Source of the DNA: Streptacidiphilus jiangxiensis
GTDB lineage: Bacteria; Actinomycetota; Actinomycetes; Streptomycetales; Streptomycetaceae
DNA: 64,000 nucleotides
Assembly (NCBI RefSeq): GCF_900109465.1
Contig: NZ_FOAZ01000005.1
Location: 328,473-392,472, forward strand
Reading direction: 5' to 3'
Below, piece by piece: positions 27,175-35,471 of the stretch (positions are counted from its first letter, which is position 1; the number at the start of each line of letters is the position of its first letter). The position numbers and the translations under genes are program-made. The notes beneath the pieces are model-generated. The model had not been told where the DNA came from, searched no databases, and was given only the letters and a program-made list of their open reading frames with translations.

Positions 27175-28521
27175 ATGACGTTCGTACAGGTCATTGAATA
27201 CGAAACCAAAGACGAGGACCGCGTCGACCGGATCATGAACGAGTGGCTCCGGCTCACCCAGGGGAAGCGCACCGCCCACCACTCCACGATGGGCAAGGAC
27301 CGCGACAAGCCCTCCCACTTCATGCAGATCGTCGAGTTCCCCTCCTACGAGGAGGCGATGCGCAACAGCGACCTCCCGGAGACCCGGCAGTTGGCCGACG
27401 AGATGCGGGAGGCCTGCGACGGCGACCCGCGCTTCGTCAACCTCGAGGTCACCCGCGACGAGATCCTCGACGAGGACGCGATGATGAGCCTGATGGGCCG
27501 GGTCGTGACCGACTTGGGGGCGGTGGCGTTGGCGCCCTCGTTGGTGATCGGCGAACGGCTCGGGCTCTTCGCCGCGATGGCGGACGGCACGCCCCGCACC
27601 TCGGCGGAGGTGGCCGCGGCCACCGACTGCAACGAGCGCAACGTGCGCGAGTGGCTCTCGGCGATGGCCGCCAGCGGCTACGTCTCCCTCGACGCCGACG
27701 GCCGGTTCCGGCTCACCCCCGAGCAGGTCGTCGCCTTCTGTGACCAGGAGAGCCCCTACTACGCACTGGGCGGCTTCCAGTCCTTCAGCGCCGCCGCCTC
27801 GTTGGAGACCCGCGCCAAGCTGCAGCAGGCCTTCCGCACCGGAGAGGGGCTGGGCTGGGACCAGCACCACCCGGAGCTCTTCTCCGGCACCGCGCGCTTC
27901 TTCCGGCCGGGCTACGCGACCTTCCTGGTGGACATGTGGCTGCCCGCCATGACGGACACGGTGGCGCGGTTGCGCGCCGGCGGCAGCGTCGCCGACATCG
28001 GCTGCGGCTTCGGCTACTCGACGCTGATGATGGCGCGGGCCTTCCCCGAGGCGCGCTGCACCGGGTTCGACTACCACGGGCCCTCCATCGAGGCGGCGCG
28101 CCGCCAGGCCAAGCAGGAGGGGCTCACCAAGCACTGCGACTTCGAGGTGGCGGGCTCCGCGGACTTCGGCGGCGGCCCCTACGACCTGATCACCTTCTTC
28201 GACTGCCTGCACGACATGGGCGACCCCGTCGGCGCCCTCTCGCACTGCCGGGCGCGGCTGACGGAGGGTGGCGCGGTCATGGTCGTCGAGCCGCAGGCGG
28301 CGGACGACATCGCCGACAACATGAACCCGCTGAGCCGCGCCTTCTACGCGGCCTCGACGGTGATCTGCGTCCCCGCGTCGCAGGCACAGCCGGTCGGCCG
28401 GGCGCTCGGCGCGCAGGCCGGTGAGGCGCGGACCCGCGAGGTCGCGGCCGAGGCCGGCTTCGGGCAGTTCCGTCGGGCGACGGAGACGCCGTTCAACATC
28501 GTCTACGAGATGAGGAGTTAG
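27175..28521 (+). CDS. Fusion: dimeric alpha-beta barrel domain + class I SAM methyltransferase
   Basis: 448 aa. Residues 1-95 (MTFVQVIEYETKDEDRVDRI, ending in FVNLEVTRDE) match small stand-alone dimeric alpha/beta-barrel (ABM/Dabb-like) proteins of Streptomyces. Residues 105-448 are a separate enzyme family: a winged-helix dimerisation part (APSLVIGERLGLFAAMADG, TDCNERNVREWLSAMAASGY), then the SAM-binding loop VADIGCGFGYS at 272-282, as in Rv2258c-like O-methyltransferases. The ATG at 27175 has GAAAGGGGG upstream. There is no stop or frameshift at the junction. Substrate unknown. Confidence 0.8.
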   Translation: MTFVQVIEYETKDEDRVDRIMNEWLRLTQGKRTAHHSTMGKDRDKPSHFMQIVEFPSYEEAMRNSDLPETRQLADEMREACDGDPRFVNLEVTRDEILDEDAMMSLMGRVVTDLGAVALAPSLVIGERLGLFAAMADGTPRTSAEVAAATDCNERNVREWLSAMAASGYVSLDADGRFRLTPEQVVAFCDQESPYYALGGFQSFSAAASLETRAKLQQAFRTGEGLGWDQHHPELFSGTARFFRPGYATFLVDMWLPAMTDTVARLRAGGSVADIGCGFGYSTLMMARAFPEARCTGFDYHGPSIEAARRQAKQEGLTKHCDFEVAGSADFGGGPYDLITFFDCLHDMGDPVGALSHCRARLTEGGAVMVVEPQAADDIADNMNPLSRAFYAASTVICVPASQAQPVGRALGAQAGEARTREVAAEAGFGQFRRATETPFNIVYEMRS

Positions 28522-28530
28522 TTGCACGCC

Positions 28531-28640
28531 CCAGGGGTGCGGGGAACTGCGCGACGAACCGCCCTGTGCGGTGACGCGCCGTACGAGCAGGGCCATCCGC
28601 GCCGGGTGGTTGCTCGCGCAGTTCCTACGCGCGCCCCTGG
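28531..28640. repeat. Long intergenic hairpin between methyltransferase and add
   Basis: The ends ccaggggtgcggggaactgc and gcagttcctacgcgcgcccctgg can pair with interruptions. It is the same family as at 20454. The right arm carries a chance half of the nucleoside operator (cctacgcgcg). Likely terminator of the methyltransferase gene. Confidence 0.7.
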
Positions 28641-28655
28641 GTTGTCGGTGGTGCA

Positions 28656-28678
28656 TCTACGCGCGTAGGAGCTAGGAT
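28656..28678 (+). promoter_or_regulatory. add promoter with nucleoside-regulon operator
   Basis: Operator TCTACGCGCGTAGG (28656-28669) followed after 3 bases by the -10 TAGGAT (28673-28678). Six bases separate the -10 from the ATG at 28685, so transcription should start at the A of the start codon (leaderless mRNA). The operator fills the -35/-10 spacer. Confidence 0.75.
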
Positions 28679-28684
28679 CGGGAA

Positions 28685-29806
28685 ATGGTGACCCACAACC
28701 CCACAATCCCCGCCGCCACCGCGGAGCAGATCCGCCGTGCGCCCAAGGTGCTGCTGCACGATCATCTGGACGGCGGTCTGCGCGCCGAGACGATCATTGA
28801 GCTGGCCGACGCCGTGGGATACGACGCCCTGCCGGAGCGGGACCCCGCCAGGCTCGCCCAGTGGTTCCGCGACGCCGCCGACTCCGGCTCGCTGGAGCGC
28901 TACCTGGAGACCTTCGCGCACACCTGCGCGGTCATGCAGACGCGCGACGCGCTGATCCGCGTCGCCGCCGACTGCGCCGAGGACCTGGCACGGGACGGCG
29001 TCGTCTACGCCGAGGTGCGGTACGCGCCCGAGCAGCACCTTGAGGGCGGGCTGACCCTCGACGAGGTCGTCGAGGCCGTCAACGAGGGCTTCCGCCTGGG
29101 CGAGCAGCGGGCGCGGGACAACGGCGACCGGATCAAGATCGGCACCCTGCTCACCGCCATGCGGCACGCCGCCCGCTCGCGTGAGATCGCCGAGCTGGCC
29201 AACCGCTACCGCGACCACGGCGTGGTGGGCTTCGACATCGCCGGCGCCGAGGCCGGCTACCCGCCCACCCGGCACCTGGACGCCTTCGAGTACCTCGCGG
29301 GCGAGAACAACCACTTCACCATCCACGCCGGTGAGGCGTTCGGCCTGCCCTCCATCTGGGAGGCGATCCAGTGCTGCGGCGCCGACCGCCTCGGGCACGG
29401 CGTGCGCATCATCGACGACATCACCGTCAAGGACGACGGGCAGGTCGAGCTCGGCCGGCTCGCCGCCTACGTCCGGGACAAGCGCATCCCGCTGGAGATG
29501 TGCCCCACCTCCAACCTGCAGACCGGGGCCGCCGCCTCCTACGCGGAGCACCCGATCGGCCTGCTGCGCCGCCTGCACTTCCGGGTCACCGTCAACACCG
29601 ACAACCGGCTGATGAGCGGCACCAGCATGAGTCAGGAGTTCCAGCACCTGGTGGACGCCTTCGGCTACACGCTGGACGACCTGCAGTGGTTCACCGTCAA
29701 CGCGATGAAGAGCGCCTTCATCCCCTTCGACGAGCGACTTGCCATGATCAACGACGTGATCAAGCCCGGCTACGCCACCCTCAAGGCGGAGTGGCTCTTC
29801 GCCTGA
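28685..29806 (+). CDS. add: Adenosine deaminase
   Basis: 373 aa. Zinc ligands and catalytic residues of the family: HDHLDG (His25, His27), HAGEAFG (His214, Glu217), LGHG (His238) and NTDN (Asp306). It converts adenosine and deoxyadenosine to inosine and deoxyinosine, which the phosphorylase at 43-44 kb can cleave. No ribosome binding site; the promoter position predicts a leaderless transcript. It is under the same operator as deoA, deoC and punA. Confidence 0.96.
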   Translation: MVTHNPTIPAATAEQIRRAPKVLLHDHLDGGLRAETIIELADAVGYDALPERDPARLAQWFRDAADSGSLERYLETFAHTCAVMQTRDALIRVAADCAEDLARDGVVYAEVRYAPEQHLEGGLTLDEVVEAVNEGFRLGEQRARDNGDRIKIGTLLTAMRHAARSREIAELANRYRDHGVVGFDIAGAEAGYPPTRHLDAFEYLAGENNHFTIHAGEAFGLPSIWEAIQCCGADRLGHGVRIIDDITVKDDGQVELGRLAAYVRDKRIPLEMCPTSNLQTGAAASYAEHPIGLLRRLHFRVTVNTDNRLMSGTSMSQEFQHLVDAFGYTLDDLQWFTVNAMKSAFIPFDERLAMINDVIKPGYATLKAEWLFA

Positions 29807-29827
29807 GCAGGCGTCGGCTCCTCGTCA

Positions 29828-29875
29828 ACACCCCGAATCCCGGTACTCCGATCGTGGGACCGGGATTTGGGGTGT
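29828..29875 (+). terminator. Terminator after add
   Basis: ACACCCCGAATCCCGGT pairs with ACCGGGATTTGGGGTGT at 16 of 17 positions around a 14-base centre. Confidence 0.75.
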
Positions 29876-29956
29876 GTCGGAACTCGTGGATACGTTGGGC
29901 CGCCAGTCGGGCACGCGCTGTGATCGCCGTGCTCGCAGGACACGAGGAGACTGCTC

Positions 29957-30424
29957 ATGAAGAAGGCCACCCTGCAGGCGGCCGGGACGGCCGTGCTCGG
30001 TGTCGCGGCGGTCACCGCCGTCGCCGGACCGGCCGCGGCGGACCCGCTCGGAGGGCTTGGGCAGGTCAGCTCGCTGACCGGCTCGGCGTCGTCGCTGACC
30101 TCCACGGCCGGCGGCCTGCACGACGTGACCTCCACGGCTCAGGGCGTCATCAACAACGCCGCGCCGACCGTGCAGGGCGCGACGGGCTCCCTGCCGATCG
30201 CGACGCGCGCCGTGCAGCAGGCGGTGCCCCAGTCCGTCGTGCCCCAGTCGGTTCTGCCGCAGTCCGTCGCGCCGCGGTCCGTGGCACCGCAGCAGCGTGA
30301 CGGCGGCCTCCCGGCCGTGGGCGGGACGCTGGGCAGCCTGCCTGCCCTGGGGAATCTCCCCACCGGGCACGCGCTCGACGCGCTGCACCAGAACCTGCCG
30401 CTGAAGCCCCCGTCGATCAGCTGA
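29957..30424 (+). CDS. Secreted protein with PQSV repeats
   Basis: 155 aa. Signal peptide MKKATLQAAGTAVLGVAAV with an AAA-D cleavage site near residue 33. The mature part is Ser/Thr/Gly-rich, then contains four short units of the form x-P-(Q/R)-S-V (VPQSV, VPQSV, LPQSV, APRSV), and ends in hydrophobic Leu/Pro sequence. No Cys and no known domain. The ATG follows an AGGAGA-type site. Role unknown; probably a wall-associated protein. Confidence 0.7.
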   Translation: MKKATLQAAGTAVLGVAAVTAVAGPAAADPLGGLGQVSSLTGSASSLTSTAGGLHDVTSTAQGVINNAAPTVQGATGSLPIATRAVQQAVPQSVVPQSVLPQSVAPRSVAPQQRDGGLPAVGGTLGSLPALGNLPTGHALDALHQNLPLKPPSIS

Positions 30425-30438
30425 TGCGTTGAGCAGCC

Positions 30439-30471
30439 GAGCAGCCGACCGACCGAGTCGGTCGGCTGCTC
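30439..30471. terminator. Bidirectional terminator
   Basis: GAGCAGCCGACCGAC and its exact complement around the loop cga. It lies between the convergent secreted protein and PspC genes. Confidence 0.8.
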
Positions 30472-30661
30472 AGTACCCGGCCGGAAGCAGCAGCCACAGG
30501 GCGAGGTAGACGAGGACCTGCGGGCCGGGCAGCAGGCACGAGAGCAGGAACAGCACGCGGACGGTGAGTGGGCTCACCCCGAAGCGGTGGGCGATACCCG
30601 CGCAGACACCACCGATCATGCGGCCGCTGCGGGGGCGGGCGAGAGTGGCGGTCGCGGACAT
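30470..30661 (-). CDS. PspC domain membrane protein
   Basis: 63 aa, a minimal PspC domain: MIGGVCAGIAHRFGVSPLTVR followed by one long hydrophobic segment with PGPQVLVYLALWLLLP. Such proteins are single-domain relatives of the phage-shock regulator PspC at the inner membrane. The start is inferred from the domain boundary. Confidence 0.85.
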   Translation of the reverse strand: MSATATLARPRSGRMIGGVCAGIAHRFGVSPLTVRVLFLLSCLLPGPQVLVYLALWLLLPAGY

Positions 30662-30718
30662 GGCTTACTCCTGTCGCTGTGGGCCGCCCCTCTCGGGACG
30701 GGCCGTCGGCTTGATGTC

Positions 30719-31360
30719 TCAAGCCTCCCGCGCAGGAAGCGCGGTGCCGTCAGCCCGGCCGATGATTCGGACCCTGCCCGGACCCGGGTTCCGCAGCGCC
30801 CTGTTCTCAGGGGCGCTCTCAGGGTCGGTCTCAGGGGCGCGTGCCGTGCCGGGCGCCGGGGCGACTGCCCGGCGACGCAGCCAGGCACGGGCGGCGGGGA
30901 CCGCCGCCAGGTGGGACAGGGCGATCCCGATGCAGGCCAGCAGGATGTCGTCGACGTTGAGCAGTCGTAGCGACAACGTGGTCTGCAGGACTTCCAGCCC
31001 GGTCGCGGCCAGCCCCCCGGCCAGCAGCGTGCGGGTGAACGAGCCGAGCAGCGGCGCGTCCCGGCGCCCGCCCGCGAGCGGCAGCAGCACTCCCAGCGGG
31101 GCGAGCGGCAGCAGGCCGCCCAGCAGCTCCAGCCAGGCGCGCCCGGTCCCGGCGGCGAGCTCGGCGTGGACCGAGGCGAAGGGCGTGAGGTTGCTGTCGG
31201 CCAGCCAGCCCGAGGGCGTGCTGCGCAGGGTGACCCAGAGCAGCACCGTCAGATGGACGCCCAGCAGCAGCAGGCCGAGCCGTCGGGTGCCCGCGTGGAC
31301 GGCGAACGGGTGGGGGTCGGCGCTGCTCTCTGCGTGCTGCACGCCAGGAGGGACGCGCAT
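30719..31360 (-). CDS. VanZ family membrane protein
   Basis: 213 aa from the ATG at 31360; longer in-frame readings run into the lipoprotein gene, and no strong ribosome binding site is seen. Hydrophobic segments about 26-45, 75-95, 110-130 and 135-160. LLLLGVHLTVLLWVTLRSTP and DSNLTPFASVH match the VanZ fold (teicoplanin-resistance VanZ relatives). A hydrophilic C-terminal tail of about 45 residues follows. Function in this context unknown; it is next to the AfsQ genes, as I recall for S. coelicolor. Confidence 0.75.
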   Translation of the reverse strand: MRVPPGVQHAESSADPHPFAVHAGTRRLGLLLLGVHLTVLLWVTLRSTPSGWLADSNLTPFASVHAELAAGTGRAWLELLGGLLPLAPLGVLLPLAGGRRDAPLLGSFTRTLLAGGLAATGLEVLQTTLSLRLLNVDDILLACIGIALSHLAAVPAARAWLRRRAVAPAPGTARAPETDPESAPENRALRNPGPGRVRIIGRADGTALPAREA

Positions 31361-31461
31361 GGTGGTGCGGATGGTTGCGAGGAGATGTGTGCGCGCCGTC
31401 ACGCTGCGCTCCCGCGCGGTCGGCACGTCCACCGAGCCCGTGCCGACCCCACCCGCGCCGG

Positions 31462-32193
31462 TCAGGGCGAGCCCGTGGCCGAGGCCCCGGCGCAGTTTTC
31501 CGGGTTGAAGCCGGATGAGCCGGACGCGGCGGAGGTGACCGGTGCCGGGGTGACCGAGGGTGCGGCCGCCGCCGGGCGGGTGGCGCGGGCACCGCGCGTC
31601 GAGGTCGCTGCCCGTGGTGATGCCGAGCCATGACCGGCCCGGACCGACCCCGAGACGCTCGCCGCCGCGGAATCGCCCGAGCCGCCCACGCCGCCGGCGT
31701 CCGGGCCCGCCGGGAACGCCGAGCTCAACACCGCCCACGAGGTCTCGGACGCGAAGTCCGTCGGACCGGCGGGCATCCCGTAGCCGGGCGCCGGGCTGGC
31801 GACCATGGCCGGCCCCTCACTGCTCCCGCCGCTCCCGGCGGACGTGGTCGGCGGCGTCTGCGGGCAGGCCGTGCGCGAGGCCGGCAGACCGGCGTCGACG
31901 GGCACCGCGGTGCTGCGGATGCCACAGCCGCTCAACGTGGCCGCCGCGACCGCCGCGACCGCGGCGGCGGCCACCGCCAGGGTCGCCGCGCGCCCGCGGC
32001 CGCGGCTCGACAGTGCGGGCCCGGCGGCGGGCGTGGCCCGGCGCAGTGCCTGCCGCCGATAGGCGTGCCGCCCGTACGCGGTGCCGCCCGGACGGCGGTC
32101 GGTGACCACTCCGGCCGAGGTGGGGACACCGGTGTCGCGCGAGTCGGTGATTTCGGGCGAGTCGGTGGGATCGGTGGGTTCGGTGGTGCTCAT
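31462..32193 (-). CDS. AfsQ-locus lipoprotein
   Basis: 243 aa. A 65-residue hydrophilic, Asp/Thr/Arg-rich start precedes a hydrophobic segment (69-87) ending in TLSGCGIRS, a plausible lipobox with Cys90; the long N-region is unusual. The mature part is Ala/Ser/Pro/Thr-rich low complexity with no recognised domain. It starts 10 bases after the afsQ2 stop, so it is the third gene of afsQ1-afsQ2-lipoprotein, matching the S. coelicolor arrangement I recall. Possibly a sensory accessory. Confidence 0.75.
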   Translation of the reverse strand: MSTTEPTDPTDSPEITDSRDTGVPTSAGVVTDRRPGGTAYGRHAYRRQALRRATPAAGPALSSRGRGRAATLAVAAAAVAAVAAATLSGCGIRSTAVPVDAGLPASRTACPQTPPTTSAGSGGSSEGPAMVASPAPGYGMPAGPTDFASETSWAVLSSAFPAGPDAGGVGGSGDSAAASVSGSVRAGHGSASPRAATSTRGARATRPAAAAPSVTPAPVTSAASGSSGFNPENCAGASATGSP

Positions 32194-32203
32194 GCGGTGC
32201 CGC

Positions 32204-33790
32204 TCATTCGGTGCTGCCGTCCTTGGTCGGCGGGGTCTTCGGCAGGCGCAGCGTGAAGACGGCGCCGACGCCGTTCGCCGCGTTGGCCGCTGTGATGGTG
32301 CCGCCGTGGATGCGGACGTTCTCCATCGCGATGGAGAGGCCGAGGCCGCTGCCCTCCGAGCGGCGTCGCGAGGCGTCCGCCTTGAAGAACCGGTCGAAGA
32401 CATGCGGGAGGACGTCCTCGGGGATGCCGGGGCCGCCGTCGGCGACCTCGACGACCAGCCACTCGCCCCCCGCGTCCGACTCCTCGCGGGCGCGGACACG
32501 GACGGGGGAGCCGCCGTGCTTGAGGGCGTTGCCGATCAGGTTGGCCAGCACCACGTCGATGCGACGCGGGTCCACCCGGACGAGCAGGCCGCGCGGCGCG
32601 TCCAGCTCTACCGCGTCCAGCCAGGCGCGCGCGTCGATGGTGGAGGTGATCAGGTCGGCGATGTCGATCTCGTCGATCACGACCTTGGCGGTGCCCGCGT
32701 CGAAGCGGGTGACCTCCATCAGGTTCTCCACCAGCTCGGTCAGCCGTCGGGTCTCACTGACGACGAGGCGGACGGCCGGCTCGATCATCGGGTCGAGGGA
32801 GTCCGCCTCGTCCTCCAGGATGTCCGTCACCGCCGTCATCGCCGTCAGCGGCGTGCGCAGCTCGTGCGACATGTCGGCGACGAAGCGGCGACTGGCGTGC
32901 TCGCGCGCGCTCAGCTCGTCGACCTGGGCCTCCAGGGCGGCCGCGGTGTGGTTGAACGTCCGCGACAGCTCCGCCAGCTCGTCCTGGCCGGTGACGTCCA
33001 GGCGGGTGTCGAGGTTGCCCTCGCCCAGGCGGCGCGCCGCCTCCGCGAGCCGGGCGACGGGCTTCAGCACCGTCGCCGCCGCGGCCTGCGCCAGCAGCGC
33101 CGCCCCGACCAGGGCGAGCAGTGTCGCGATGCCCAGCGACCAGGCCAGCGAGTCCAGGTCACGCTGTTCGTCGTCGAGGGACTTGAACATGTAGGCCGTC
33201 GGCCCGTCCGGCAGCACCTTGGTGCCGCCGATCAGGTACGGCACGCCGTTCAGGTTCACCCGCTGCCAGAACAGGTGGTACTGGCCCGGCGAGGTGGTGC
33301 AGTGCATGCACGGCTGCTCGACCTGCTGCTTCAGCACCGCCGGCACGACCGCCGCCGTGTACTGGGCGTGCAGCGACGAGACCGTGCAGGTCGGCGAGGT
33401 CATCGCGACGTCGTAGCGGAGCCCGGTGGAGGCCACCACGTTCGCGGCCACCTGCAGGTCCTGGCAGCTGGGCTGCAGCGGCATCGCCGTGACGGTTCGG
33501 TCGAGCTGGTTGCGGAAGTCGGCGAGGGCCGTGTCCTGGGTGCGCTTGAGCACCGCGTCACGGTTCAGCCAGTAGGCGATGCCGGAGGAGGAGACCGCGG
33601 CGGCCAGGGCGACCACCGAGCAGACGGCGATCATCCTTATCCGCAGCGAGGTCAGCCGCAGCCGCCCGGCCAGGCGGCGCGCCCGCGGGTGGGCGGCGGG
33701 CCGGTCGGTACGGTCCGGGCGGTCGTCCTGCGGCGCGGAGGCGGGCATGCCTTCGGCGGCGGACACAGTGGTCGTGGAACGGTCGGTCAC
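32204..33790 (-). CDS. afsQ2: AfsQ2 sensor histidine kinase
   Basis: 528 aa from the GTG at 33790, which overlaps the afsQ1 stop (GTGA). TM1 about 52-74; extracytoplasmic sensor 75-215; TM2 about 216-238; HAMP 239-292. HisKA with FVADMSHELRTPL (His309); HATPase with NLIGNALKHG (N421), DGGPGIPED and SGLGLS. The sensor carries QPCMHCTT, a CxxC pair at 161/164, besides C109 and C135. It phosphorylates AfsQ1; in S. coelicolor the pair controls antibiotic synthesis in response to nitrogen status. Confidence 0.92.
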   Translation of the reverse strand: MTDRSTTTVSAAEGMPASAPQDDRPDRTDRPAAHPRARRLAGRLRLTSLRIRMIAVCSVVALAAAVSSSGIAYWLNRDAVLKRTQDTALADFRNQLDRTVTAMPLQPSCQDLQVAANVVASTGLRYDVAMTSPTCTVSSLHAQYTAAVVPAVLKQQVEQPCMHCTTSPGQYHLFWQRVNLNGVPYLIGGTKVLPDGPTAYMFKSLDDEQRDLDSLAWSLGIATLLALVGAALLAQAAAATVLKPVARLAEAARRLGEGNLDTRLDVTGQDELAELSRTFNHTAAALEAQVDELSAREHASRRFVADMSHELRTPLTAMTAVTDILEDEADSLDPMIEPAVRLVVSETRRLTELVENLMEVTRFDAGTAKVVIDEIDIADLITSTIDARAWLDAVELDAPRGLLVRVDPRRIDVVLANLIGNALKHGGSPVRVRAREESDAGGEWLVVEVADGGPGIPEDVLPHVFDRFFKADASRRRSEGSGLGLSIAMENVRIHGGTITAANAANGVGAVFTLRLPKTPPTKDGSTE

Positions 33791-34473
33791 GCCGGGGCGT
33801 CCAGGCGGTAGCCGACGCCGCGCACGGTCCGGATCAGGGTGGGCGCGGACGGCACGTCCTCGACCTTGGCGCGCAGGCGCTGGACGCAGGCGTCCACCAG
33901 GCGCGAGTCGCCGAGGTAGTCGTGCTCCCAGACCAGGCGCAGCAACTGCTGCCGCGAGAGCGCCTGACCGGGGCGGCGGCTCAGCTCCAGCAGCAGCCGC
34001 AGCTCGGTCGGGGTGAGCTGGAGCTCGGTGCCGCGCTTCGTCACGATCATCGCGTTGCGGTCGATCACCACGTCGCCGAAGGCCGCCGAGTCGGAGCTCT
34101 CCCGCTCGCCGCGGCGCAGGACCGCGCGGATGCGCGCGTCCAGGACGCGCGGCTGCACCGGCTTGACGACGTAGTCGTCGGCGCCGGACTCCAGGCCGAC
34201 GACGACGTCGATGTCGTCGGAGCGCGCGGTGAGCAGGATGATCGGCAGCTGGTCGGTGCGGCGGATCCGCCGACAGACCTCGAAGCCGTCGATACCGGGC
34301 AGCATGACGTCGAGCACGATCAGGTCCGGGCGCTGCTCCTTGAAGAGCCGCAGGCCGTCCTCGCCGGAGGCGGCCACGGAGACCCGGTGACCCTGGCGGG
34401 TCAGCGCGAGCTCCAGACCGGTGCGGATCGCGTCGTCGTCCTCGATGAGCAACAGGTGAGACACGCGGTTCAT
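33787..34473 (-). CDS. afsQ1: AfsQ1 response regulator
   Basis: 228 aa OmpR/PhoB-type regulator. Receiver domain with EDDDA, the phosphoacceptor Asp55 (LIVLDVMLPGIDGFE), and Lys104 (DDYVVKP). The winged-helix output TPTELRLLLELSRRPGQALS to VRGVGYRLDAP is very close to the S. coelicolor AfsQ1 sequence I recall. It is divergent from sigQ, with GTGAC repeats in the shared region. Cotranscribed and overlapping with afsQ2. Confidence 0.94.
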   Translation of the reverse strand: MNRVSHLLLIEDDDAIRTGLELALTRQGHRVSVAASGEDGLRLFKEQRPDLIVLDVMLPGIDGFEVCRRIRRTDQLPIILLTARSDDIDVVVGLESGADDYVVKPVQPRVLDARIRAVLRRGERESSDSAAFGDVVIDRNAMIVTKRGTELQLTPTELRLLLELSRRPGQALSRQQLLRLVWEHDYLGDSRLVDACVQRLRAKVEDVPSAPTLIRTVRGVGYRLDAPA

Positions 34474-34524
34474 TGTGGCGCACCGCCCGCGCGGGATCGA
34501 CCCTCGTGTGCGCCGGTGTACATC

Positions 34525-34552
34525 GTGACGGGCTCTGTGACACGTCTGTGAC
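34525..34552. promoter_or_regulatory. AfsQ1-box-like GTGAC repeats in the afsQ1/sigQ region
   Basis: GTGAC occurs at 34525, 34537 and 34548 in the same orientation. The last two are separated by exactly six bases (GTGAC-ACGTCT-GTGAC) and match the published AfsQ1 consensus GTnAC-n6-GTnAC; the first pair has a 7-base gap. Expected target: sigQ activation and possibly autoregulation. Confidence 0.8.
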
Positions 34553-34662
34553 AGTCGGCGGACAGGGCGATGAAAACCCCCGGGCAGGATTTTCCATGTC
34601 GGGCGGAACCAGCAGCCCGGCAGCCAGCACCGAGCACCGACCGGAACCCGAAGGAGTACGCG

Positions 34663-35325
34663 ATGAACGCAGTCATCGAGGCTCACGCCGACAAGGCCGC
34701 CGCGACCCTGCCTCACCAGACGTACTCCGTCCGTCACCTTCACGCGGTGGGACGCCAGGAGGACGGCCACGGTTCCACGGCCACGGCCACGTGGGACGCC
34801 CACGCCGAGGACTTCACCGCCTACGTGAAGGAGCGGCGCGCGTCCCTCTACGCCACGGCCTACCACCTGACCGGCGACCGCTTCGCGGCCGAGGACCTGC
34901 TGCAGAGTGCGCTCTTCAGCACCTACCGGGCCTGGGACCGGATCTCGGACAAGGCGGCGGTCGGCGGTTACATGCGCCGCACCATGACCAACCTGCACAT
35001 CTCGGCCTGGCGCCGGCGCAAGGTCAACGAGTACCCCACCGAGGAGATGCCGGAGACCGTCGGCGACACCGACGCGATGTACGGCACGGAGCTGCGCACG
35101 GTGCTGTGGCAGGCGCTGGCCAAGCTCCCGGAGAACCAGCGGACCATGCTGGTGCTGCGGTACTACGAGGGCAAGACGGACCCGGAGATCGCCGACGTGA
35201 TGGGGATCAGCGTCGGCACGGTCAAGAGCGGCATCTGGCGCGCACTGCGTCGGCTCCGCGAGGACGAGACGCTGGCGGCGCAGGACGGGGACCTGGGGCA
35301 CGCCTTCGGCGAGCTGGTCGCCTGA
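34663..35325 (+). CDS. sigQ: SigQ, SigE-type ECF sigma factor
   Basis: 220 aa from the ATG at 34663 (AAGGAG upstream). A variable 55-residue start precedes region 2 (LYATAYHLTGDRFAAEDLLQ, TYRAWDRI) and region 4 (LPENQRTMLVLRYYEGKTD, ISVGTVKSGIWRALRRLRED). The C-terminal SFGELVA-like end (AFGELVA) is family-typical. It is divergent from afsQ1, the arrangement known for S. coelicolor, where AfsQ1 activates sigQ. No anti-sigma gene is adjacent. Confidence 0.9.
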   Translation: MNAVIEAHADKAAATLPHQTYSVRHLHAVGRQEDGHGSTATATWDAHAEDFTAYVKERRASLYATAYHLTGDRFAAEDLLQSALFSTYRAWDRISDKAAVGGYMRRTMTNLHISAWRRRKVNEYPTEEMPETVGDTDAMYGTELRTVLWQALAKLPENQRTMLVLRYYEGKTDPEIADVMGISVGTVKSGIWRALRRLREDETLAAQDGDLGHAFGELVA

Positions 35326-35346
35326 GAGGACTTTTCTGAGGGGGAG

Positions 35347-35420
35347 GCTGTGGGCACGGGGGTAGCCCACAGCGGCATGGGGCCTGGACTTCGGCGTTGG
35401 GGGATGCCGGGGTCCAGGCC
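35347..35420 (+). terminator. Two hairpins after sigQ
   Basis: GCTGTGGGC/GCCCACAGC (35347-35373), then GGCCTGGAC/GTCCAGGCC (35381-35420) followed by ttctgtttt. The second has a T-rich tail and fits an intrinsic terminator. Confidence 0.7.
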
Positions 35421-35471
35421 TTCTGTTTTGAGCCCCCACTGACGTGAGCGGGGTGCCGCCGGTTCGGTGCT

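Noticed and set aside
28624-28634. A sixth nucleoside operator (cctacgcgcgc) near add
   Set aside because: Only one half of the palindrome is present and it lies within the right arm of the intergenic hairpin; the full site is 30 bases downstream.
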